Part shown: positions 1-3,486 of the stretch, in pieces
Numbering within the stretch: the stretch's first letter is position 1
Layout of the letters: every line of letters starts with the position of its first letter
Assembly: GCA_031271075.1 (NCBI GenBank)
Contig: JAISWN010000017.1
Span: 1-5,810, forward strand
Direction: 5' to 3'
Origin: Treponema sp.
Lineage (GTDB): Bacteria > Spirochaetota > Spirochaetia > Treponematales > Breznakiellaceae
DNA length: 5,810 bases
The notes under the pieces: generated by a model
Told to the model about the DNA's origin: nothing
Database searches by the model: none
The model's input: only the letters and a program-made list of their open reading frames with translations
Made by a program: the position numbers and the translations under genes

Positions 1-53
1 GAAGGGCGAGGCCTTCTGCGCCTGGGACCGGAAAATAAGTATTGAGGATGGTT
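1..53 (+). other. Unassigned left edge and secE ribosome binding site
   Basis: No gene can be assigned here. All three + frames reach a stop within the first 61 bases, and none of the short tails resembles a ribosomal protein L33 C-terminus or any other protein I recognise. There is no T-arm or CCA end of a tRNA, although rpmG and tRNA-Trp often lie upstream of secE in bacteria. A small inverted repeat, GAAGG (1-5) with CCTTC (12-16), is too short to interpret. GAGGA at 44-48 lies 5 nt before the ATG at 54 and serves secE. Confidence 0.5.
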
Positions 54-245
54 ATGAATAAACCTGTTCAATTTATTGTATCGTTTGTTAAAGAGTCTTA
101 CGCGGAGTTGCGGAAGGTCGTTTGGCCTAGCCGGGCCGACGTGGTTAGCTCCGTCAAGGTGGTAATCGTTTCTACCGTCATCATTGCCGTGGCCCTGGGC
201 CTGGTGGATGTGCTTCTGCTTTTCGGGATACGGGCGATATTTTAG
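54..245 (+). CDS. secE: Preprotein translocase subunit SecE
   Basis: SecE is the small essential subunit of the SecYEG translocon in the inner membrane, where it clamps and stabilises SecY. The 63-residue product is the usual short, single-span form found outside the enterobacteria, which have three spans. Residues 1-30 form the amphipathic cytoplasmic part with the family signature ELRKVVWPSR at 18-27 (Glu18, Trp24 and Pro25 are the most conserved). One hydrophobic segment covers about 34-60. I chose ATG 54 because GAGGA (44-48) is correctly spaced from it. TTG 42 and ATG 48 are in frame but lack a spaced Shine-Dalgarno, and TTG 42 precedes that ribosome binding site. The gene lies 18 nt upstream of nusG and is surely cotranscribed with it, the common bacterial pairing. 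Confidence 0.95.
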   Translation: MNKPVQFIVSFVKESYAELRKVVWPSRADVVSSVKVVIVSTVIIAVALGLVDVLLLFGIRAIF

Positions 246-263
246 GGAAATCAGAGGAAAAAG

Positions 264-821
264 ATGGCTACGGGCTGGTATGTCCTCCATACCTATTCGG
301 GGTACGAGAACAGAATCGAAAAAACTATCCGCATGATGACCGAAAGCGGGGAACTGGACAAGGAAATAGTCCGGAATATCAAGGTTCCGTCGGAAGAGGT
401 GGTAGAGGTTCGGGATGGGAAAAAACGAACCCAGACCCGAAAATTCCTTCCCGGTTATGTGCTGGTGGAAATGGATCTTTCCGACTTGACATGGAAGGCT
501 GTCTGTTCCCGGATCAAGAAGATCCAGGGGGTTACGGGCTTCGTGGGAACTCCCGCGGACAGGAAACCCCAGCCCCTTTCGGGAGATGAGGCCCGGTCTA
601 TTTTGCAGAAATCCGGTGAGATCAAGGGCGAGCGGCCGGTCCGCACCCGGCAGTCTTTTTCCTCCGGGGAGCAGGTTAAGATTATTGACGGGCCGTTTGA
701 GTCCTTTACCGGAACCATCGAGGAAGTTAACCTGGAAAAGAACAAGCTCAAGGTCATGGTCGGTATCTTCGGCAGAAACACGCCGGTGGAAGTCGATATT
801 TTACAGGTTGAAAAGCTGTAA
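264..821 (+). CDS. nusG: Transcription termination/antitermination factor NusG
   Basis: NusG binds the clamp of elongating RNA polymerase across the DNA channel, affects pausing and Rho termination, and can bridge polymerase to ribosomal protein S10. The 185-residue product has the standard two-domain length, without the extra domain seen in Aquifex or Thermotoga. Residues 1 to about 120 are the NGN domain: WYVLHTYSGYE at 5-15 and the polymerase-facing FLPGYVLVEM at 61-70. After a linker, the KOW domain covers about 132-185, with GEQVKIIDGPFESFTGTI at 135-152 and IFGRNTPVEVD at 168-178. AGAGGA at 253-258 lies 5 nt before the ATG. The stop codon's last base begins an inverted repeat (821-837). 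Nothing looks truncated or foreign. Confidence 0.98.
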   Translation: MATGWYVLHTYSGYENRIEKTIRMMTESGELDKEIVRNIKVPSEEVVEVRDGKKRTQTRKFLPGYVLVEMDLSDLTWKAVCSRIKKIQGVTGFVGTPADRKPQPLSGDEARSILQKSGEIKGERPVRTRQSFSSGEQVKIIDGPFESFTGTIEEVNLEKNKLKVMVGIFGRNTPVEVDILQVEKL

Positions 822-837
822 AACGCCGCGGGCGTTT
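821..837 (+). terminator. Hairpin at the nusG stop, weak terminator candidate
   Basis: AAACGCC (821-827) and GGCGTTT (831-837) form a perfect 7-bp stem around a GCG loop, beginning on the last base of the nusG stop codon. The 3' arm ends in only three T residues and is followed by ACATTGG, so the U tract is too poor for a confident intrinsic terminator. It may act as a weak attenuator or as an mRNA 3'-end stabiliser between nusG and the ribosomal protein genes. The inverted repeat is seen directly; the function is inferred. Confidence 0.35.
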
Positions 838-855
838 ACATTGGTTAAACAGAGC

Positions 856-885
856 CTGTCCATAATGTAGACACATTAGGGACAG
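856..885. repeat. Long inverted repeat in the nusG-rplK spacer
   Basis: Two inverted copies of TGTCCMTAATGT face each other. CTGTCC (856-861) pairs with GGACAG (880-885), A862 opposes G879 as the only mismatch, TAATGT (863-868) pairs with ACATTA (873-878), and AGAC (869-872) is the loop. That is 12 paired positions in 30 nt. There is no T tract after it, so it is a poor terminator. The outer TG...CA ends resemble insertion-sequence terminal repeats, but I see no flanking target duplication and no transposase. A protein-binding palindrome or an RNA processing hairpin are alternatives. The structure is clear; its role is unknown. Confidence 0.7.
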
Positions 886-895
886 ACACTAAATA

Positions 896-948
896 GTGGG
901 AGAGGCGTTAAAAACGTCTCGTCAGACCGGCTGATCCGGTCATACCAC
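896..948 (+). promoter_or_regulatory. Candidate L1-binding autoregulatory leader of rplK-rplA
   Basis: The segment folds as a three-way junction. GTGG (896-899) pairs with CCAC (945-948) as the closing helix. Hairpin a is GAGGCGTT (902-909) with AACGTCTC (913-920), one G-U pair and an AAA loop. Hairpin b is GACCGG (925-930) with CCGGTC (936-941) around CTGAT. The flanks GTGGGAG (896-902) and ATACCAC (942-948) match the base of the 23S rRNA L1 stalk as I recall it from E. coli (GGUGGGAGGC ... AUACCACC). Ribosomal protein L1 is known in E. coli to repress the L11-L1 operon by binding an rRNA-like site in the rplK leader. The fold ends one base before the rplK Shine-Dalgarno (GAAGGAG, 949-955), where bound L1 would block initiation. 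The fold and similarity are seen; binding is inferred. Confidence 0.62.
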
Positions 949-960
949 GAAGGAGTTTTT

Positions 961-1392
961 ATGGCAAAGAAAAAGGTCGCCGCCCTCGTCAAGCTGCAGT
1001 GCCCTGCGGGCAAGGCCACCCCGGCCCCGCCTGTAGGTCCCGCTTTGGGCCCTCACGGGGTAAGCGCCCCCCAGTTTGTCCAGCAGTTCAATGATCGGAC
1101 AAAATCCATGGAGGCGGGGCTTATCATCCCGGTGCTTATCACCATTTATCAGGATAAGTCCTTTACCTTTATCCTCAAAACGCCCCCGGCGGCGGTGCTG
1201 ATCAAGAAGGCTGTCGGCCTTGAAAAGGGCTCGGCTGAATCGCACAAGACAAAGGTGGGCAAGCTTCCCAAGGCAAAGCTGGAGGAAATCGCCAGGCTGA
1301 AAATGGCGGATCTTTCCGCCAACGATGTAGAGGCCGCCATGAAGATCATCGCCGGAACCGCCCGGTCCATGGGTGTGGAGGTGGAAAAATGA
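961..1392 (+). CDS. rplK: 50S ribosomal protein L11
   Basis: L11 binds the GTPase-associated region of 23S rRNA (helices 43-44) at the base of the L10/L12 stalk. It takes part in factor binding and, in many bacteria, in RelA activation. The 143-residue product is full length. The N-terminal domain (about 1-70) has the proline-rich [16 protein letters not shown] at 15-30, the region contacted by thiostrepton-type drugs. The C-terminal rRNA-binding domain (about 75-143) has [12 protein letters not shown] at 73-84 and ends with GTARSMG at 132-138. The segment [12 protein letters not shown] (33-44) departs from the common GVNIxxFCKxFN, a divergence whose spread I cannot check. GAAGGAG (949-955) lies 5 nt before the ATG. 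The stop overlaps the rplA start, and the leader upstream probably carries an L1 operator. Confidence 0.98.
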   Translation: MAKKKVAALVKLQCPAGKATPAPPVGPALGPHGVSAPQFVQQFNDRTKSMEAGLIIPVLITIYQDKSFTFILKTPPAAVLIKKAVGLEKGSAESHKTKVGKLPKAKLEEIARLKMADLSANDVEAAMKIIAGTARSMGVEVEK

Positions 1393-2069
1393 GCCGGGGG
1401 AAAAAATACCGGGAAAGCCTCAAGAAGTACGATCCCGCAAACTCTTACGAGCTTAGCGAAGCCCTGAATGTGGTTAAAACCATGTGCTATGCCAAATTTG
1501 ACGAGACGGTGGATCTTTCCGTGAAGTTAAGCCTGAAAAAAAGCCAGTCTGTGCGGGATACGGTGGTGCTTCCCAACCAGTTCCGGGGTGAAAAGCGGGT
1601 ACTGGTGTTCTGCAAACCGGAAAAAGAAAAGGAAGCCCAGGACGCGGGCGCCGCTTTTGTAGGCGCCGGCGACCTTGTCGAAAAGATCAAGGGGGGCTGG
1701 ACGGATTTCGATGTGGCCGTTGCTACGCCGGATATGATGAAGGATGTGGGCAAACTGGGTATGGTTCTGGGCCGCAAGGGGCTTATGCCCAACCCCAAGA
1801 CCGGTACGGTAACTTTCGATCTGAAAGGTGCCCTGGCGGAGTTGAAAAAAGGCCGCACCGAATTCCGGGCGGACAAGACCGGGGTGGTGCATCTGGCGGT
1901 GGGCAAAGTCTCCATGGAATCTGCCAAGATCGCCGAGAATATCCAGACGGCGGTAACGGAGATCAGGCGGAAACGGCCGGCCGACGCCAAGGGGGAATTT
2001 ATCCAGACCGTTTCGGTGGCTTCCACCATGGGCCCCGGCGTATGGGTCTCCATCAAGGATCAGGAATGA
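1389..2069 (+). CDS. rplA: 50S ribosomal protein L1
   Basis: L1 binds the mobile L1 stalk of 23S rRNA, helps release deacylated tRNA from the E site, and in many bacteria represses its own operon through leader mRNA. The 226-residue product is of usual length, in two domains. Domain I is formed by the two ends, including [11 protein letters not shown] near 37-47 and [19 protein letters not shown] near 157-175. Domain II is the middle, with the signature [13 protein letters not shown] at 130-142. The loop usually written LPxGTGK reads LPNQFRGEK at 61-69, so the GTG motif is missing. The ATG overlaps the rplK stop (ATGA, 1389-1392), and GGAGG (1377-1381) inside rplK lies 7 nt before it. This indicates translational coupling, by which L1 binding in the rplK leader would control both genes. 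Confidence 0.97.
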   Translation: MSRGKKYRESLKKYDPANSYELSEALNVVKTMCYAKFDETVDLSVKLSLKKSQSVRDTVVLPNQFRGEKRVLVFCKPEKEKEAQDAGAAFVGAGDLVEKIKGGWTDFDVAVATPDMMKDVGKLGMVLGRKGLMPNPKTGTVTFDLKGALAELKKGRTEFRADKTGVVHLAVGKVSMESAKIAENIQTAVTEIRRKRPADAKGEFIQTVSVASTMGPGVWVSIKDQE

Positions 2070-2124
2070 AAAACCGGGGGATTTTCGGAGTTTGTGCGGC
2101 AAATTCCGCGATAAGGAGTTTACG
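2070..2124 (+). other. rplA-rplJ spacer with small hairpin and rplJ RBS
   Basis: This 55-nt spacer contains GCGG (2096-2099) with CCGC (2106-2109), extendable by a U-G pair at 2095/2110, around a CAAATT loop. AAGGAG at 2113-2118 lies 6 nt before the rplJ ATG and decides that start over an in-frame TTG at 2092. L10 or the L10-L12 complex represses rplJ through its leader in E. coli and Firmicutes. I do not recognise those leader motifs in this short spacer, so the hairpin is only a possible site. Confidence 0.4.
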
Positions 2125-2664
2125 ATGGCAATAGTCGCGAAGAAAATACAGGATGCCAAGACCGCTTCCATACAGGAACTGAAAGACGCTTTTGGCGCTT
2201 CCAGGGACTTTATCTTTACCGATTACCGGGGGCTTAAGGTGGAGCAGATCACCGCCCTTCGCAAGCAGCTCCGGGAGAAAGATGTCCGGTACCGGGTGAT
2301 AAAGAACAACTTTGCCCGGATTGCCTTTGAGCAGCTTTCGGCTCCTTCGGGGGTGTCGGAGTACCTTTCCGGCCCTACCGCGGTGGCCATTGCCCCCAGG
2401 GATTCCAATGAGGTTGCCAGGATCCTCCTCCGCTTCGCCGCGGAACATCCGGTCCTCAAGGTCAAAGGCGCCCTGATTGGGGATACGGTATACACCGCTC
2501 AGGAGACCGAGGCGTTCTCCAGGCTTCCCGGCAGGCTGGAACTTATTTCCATGCTCATGTCGGTGCTGAACGGGCCCGCCCGGAATCTCGCCGGGGCGCT
2601 AAACGATATCCCCGTCCGGGTGGTACGGGTTATCAAGGCGGCGGGGGACAAGAAGGCCTCTTAA
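2125..2664 (+). CDS. rplJ: 50S ribosomal protein L10
   Basis: L10 anchors the L7/L12 dimers to the ribosome and binds 23S rRNA next to L11, forming the stalk that recruits translation factors. The product from ATG 2125 is 179 residues, a normal length. The N-terminal globular domain holds FTDYRGLKVEQITALRKQLR at 31-50, then YRVIKNN at 56-62 and LSGPTAVAI at 81-89. The C-terminal helix after about 138 (GRLELISMLMSVLNGPARNL, 136-155) is where L12 N-terminal domains dock; the last residues are basic (KAAGDKKAS). The start is set by AAGGAG at 2113-2118; an upstream TTG (2092) would add 11 residues without a ribosome binding site or family support. L10 lies between its functional partners L1 and L12, 126 nt from rplL. 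Confidence 0.97.
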   Translation: MAIVAKKIQDAKTASIQELKDAFGASRDFIFTDYRGLKVEQITALRKQLREKDVRYRVIKNNFARIAFEQLSAPSGVSEYLSGPTAVAIAPRDSNEVARILLRFAAEHPVLKVKGALIGDTVYTAQETEAFSRLPGRLELISMLMSVLNGPARNLAGALNDIPVRVVRVIKAAGDKKAS

Positions 2665-2684
2665 AAAACCAACAAAATCCGTCA

Positions 2685-2746
2685 GGCTTCGCCGGGCATA
2701 GCCCCTTGCTGCTGTCCTGTCGGGTTGTTTTCCGGCTTTGCCGGGC
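2685..2746. repeat. Pair of GGCTTYGCCGGGC palindromic motifs in rplJ-rplL spacer
   Basis: GGCTTCGCCGGGC (2685-2697) and GGCTTTGCCGGGC (2734-2746) match at 12 of 13 positions, 49 nt apart in direct orientation. Each contains a short GGC-loop-GCC hairpin; the second extends to CCGGC (2732-2736) with GCCGG (2740-2744). The first copy is followed by GGGC-ATA-GCCC (2694-2704). The composition and duplicated palindrome resemble REP-like interspersed elements, but that needs genome context. Alternatively, these are local mRNA structures that tune expression between rplJ and rplL. A short run TTGTTTT (2725-2731) follows CGGG, too weakly structured to be called a terminator. Confidence 0.5.
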
Positions 2747-2766
2747 GCGGTTCGTACGAAACGCGC
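2745..2766. repeat. 22-nt imperfect palindrome upstream of rplL
   Basis: GCGCG (2745-2749) pairs with CGCGC (2762-2766). The core TTCGTACGAA (2751-2760) is a perfect 10-bp palindrome. Only G2750/A2761 mismatch. As DNA this looks like a binding site for a symmetric dimer. As RNA it folds into an 8-bp hairpin with a GUAC loop and one internal mismatch, ending 10 nt before the rplL Shine-Dalgarno (AAGGAG, 2777-2782). No T tract follows, so it is not a terminator. It could be a processing or stability element that helps raise rplL yield; that role is inferred. Confidence 0.55.
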
Positions 2767-2790
2767 AAATGTATTTAAGGAGAAGCTAAA

Positions 2791-3183
2791 ATGGCAGCCA
2801 CAAAAGAAGAGATTATCGAGGCGATTTCGTCAATGACCGTTCTGGAGGTTTCAGAGCTGGTCAAAGCCCTGGAAGAAAAATTCGGGGTTTCCGCCGCCGC
2901 GCCCGTGGCGATTGCCGCGGCGGGCGCCGCACCCGGAGCCGCCGCGCCCGCCGCGGTTGAGGAGGAGAAGACCGAATTCACCGTCATCCTCAAGGCCTAT
3001 GAAGATACCAAGAAAATCGCGGTTATCAAGGAAATCCGGGCCGTTACCGGGCTTGGCCTTAAGGAGGCGAAAGAACTTGTGGAAGGCGCCCCGAAGACCC
3101 TCAAGGAAAATGTCACCAAAGAAGAGGCCGATAAAATCAAGGGATCCGTTACTGCCGCGGGCGGTACCATTGAGATTCAGTAA
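2791..3183 (+). CDS. rplL: 50S ribosomal protein L7/L12
   Basis: L7/L12 is the multicopy acidic stalk protein that recruits and stimulates elongation, initiation and release factor GTPases. The 130-residue product is a little longer than the usual 120-odd. Residues 1-33 are the dimerisation and L10-docking helices ([22 protein letters not shown], 12-33). Residues 34-56 are an Ala/Pro-rich flexible hinge. Residues 58-130 are the factor-binding domain with [20 protein letters not shown] at 75-94 and [18 protein letters not shown] at 96-113. The hinge makes this stretch extremely GC-rich. AAGGAG at 2777-2782 lies 8 nt before the ATG. L12 is needed in several copies per ribosome, so the structured spacer before it and the terminator-like elements after it fit separate tuning of this gene. 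Confidence 0.98.
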   Translation: MAATKEEIIEAISSMTVLEVSELVKALEEKFGVSAAAPVAIAAAGAAPGAAAPAAVEEEKTEFTVILKAYEDTKKIAVIKEIRAVTGLGLKEAKELVEGAPKTLKENVTKEEADKIKGSVTAAGGTIEIQ

Positions 3184-3292
3184 GGCCGCCGGAACAGAAG
3201 CGGTTTCAGGCAGCGCCGCGCCGGTTTTGGCGCGGTATGCCGGCCCGGCGTCCTGTAGGGGACGGATAGTTGTTTTTCCCGAACAGATGGAT

Positions 3293-3320
3293 AAAGTTCC
3301 GGTTTTATGCCGGGACTTTT
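3293..3320 (+). terminator. Probable attenuator (intrinsic terminator) before rpoB
   Basis: AAAGTTCCGG (3293-3302) pairs with CCGGGACTTT (3310-3319), a 10-bp stem with a single U-G pair at 3298/3314 and loop TTTTATG. The 3' arm runs into TTTT (3317-3320), then GTAATTT. The GC-rich core and T tract fit an intrinsic terminator. rpoB is essential and shows no convincing promoter of its own, so only partial termination is expected. That would give less beta subunit than ribosomal protein. Confidence 0.6.
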
Positions 3321-3351
3321 GTAATTTAGCCGGAGCAATCCGGGTGGTAAT

Positions 3352-3381
3352 GGGAAAAGCGGTCAAAATCCCGTTTTTTCT
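3352..3381 (+). terminator. Second terminator-like element with T6 tract
   Basis: A T6 tract (3374-3379) directly follows CCCG (3370-3373). Two foldings are possible. GGGA (3352-3355) can pair with TCCC (3369-3372) just before the tract. Alternatively a longer stem of 11 pairs with three G-U pairs joins 3352-3362 to 3371-3381 and draws the T tract into the helix. CGGG at 3341-3344 can also pair with CCCG. The alternatives make an attenuator plausible but leave the strength uncertain. Confidence 0.45.
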
Positions 3382-3396
3382 CTAAGATTCAAGGCT

Positions 3397-3426
3397 GCTT
3401 TCCCCAGAATTGATTTTTGGGGAAGC
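3397..3426 (+). other. Long hairpin upstream of rpoB, possible RNA processing site
   Basis: GCTT (3397-3400) pairs with AAGC (3423-3426), T3401 is bulged, CCCCAGAA (3402-3409) pairs with TTTTGGGG (3415-3422) including one G-U pair, and TTGAT (3410-3414) forms the loop. This 12-pair helix is among the most stable in the spacer. It is followed by TTTAATG, a weak T tract. By analogy with the RNase III site between rplL and rpoB in E. coli it may be a cleavage site, or a third attenuator. The helix is visible; the function is inferred. Confidence 0.45.
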
Positions 3427-3440
3427 TTTAATGTAAAAAT

Positions 3441-3464
3441 TTACCGGGTAAAAAACTTACCGGG
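3441..3464 (+). repeat. Tandem TTACCGGG motif in the rpoB leader
   Basis: TTACCGGG occurs at 3441-3448 and again at 3457-3464, a 16-nt period, with an A-rich stretch between. The first copy lies in the palindrome TTTACC-G-GGTAAA (3440-3452). The second lies 11 nt before the rpoB ribosome binding site. Such a pair could bind a regulator as DNA or RNA, but two 8-nt copies may also be chance. Confidence 0.35.
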
Positions 3465-3486
3465 CAGCGAATAGCAGGGGGAGAGA

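Larger units (their letters stand above)
3184..3486 (+). other. rplL-rpoB intergenic regulatory region
   Basis: These 303 nt contain no gene I can support. From left to right they hold a GC hairpin CCGCGCC/GGCGCGG (3216-3222 with 3229-3235), GCCG/CGGC (3239-3242 with 3246-3249), CGTCC/GGACG (3249-3253 with 3260-3264), a terminator-like hairpin (3293-3320), CCGGA-GCAA-TCCGG (3330-3343, a GNRA tetraloop hairpin), a T6-tailed element (3352-3381), a long hairpin (3397-3426) and a TTACCGGG pair (3441-3464). AGGGGG at 3476-3481 is the rpoB ribosome binding site. E. coli has a spacer of similar size with a partial attenuator and an RNase III site; the parallel is inference. Confidence 0.75.

Noticed and set aside
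1..53. 3' end of rpmG or tRNA-Trp, often found before secE
   Set aside because: No L33-like C-terminus in any frame and no tRNA T-arm or CCA end is visible in these bases.
835..895. Possible promoters for rplK: TTTACA (835-840) with CATAAT (861-866), or TAGACA (868-873) with TAAATA (890-895)
   Set aside because: The first pair has a 20-nt spacer. The second has a poor -10 and would start transcription inside the L1-like fold. Neither is good enough to annotate without transcript data.
2092..2124. Upstream TTG start for rplJ
   Set aside because: It would add 11 residues with no family support; ATG 2125 has a well-spaced AAGGAG.
2912..3385. Second + frame running through rplL into the spacer
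   Set aside because: The product is Pro/Arg/Ser-rich low-complexity sequence caused by the Ala-rich hinge of rplL in another frame.
3287..3385. 32-codon open frame from ATG 3287 overlapping the attenuator hairpins, considered as a leader peptide
   Set aside because: There is no ribosome binding site before the ATG, and it has no run of regulatory codons.
3410..3440. Possible rpoB promoter TTGATT (3410-3415) with TAAAAA (3434-3439)
   Set aside because: Both boxes match only four of six positions, and the -35 lies inside a hairpin loop.
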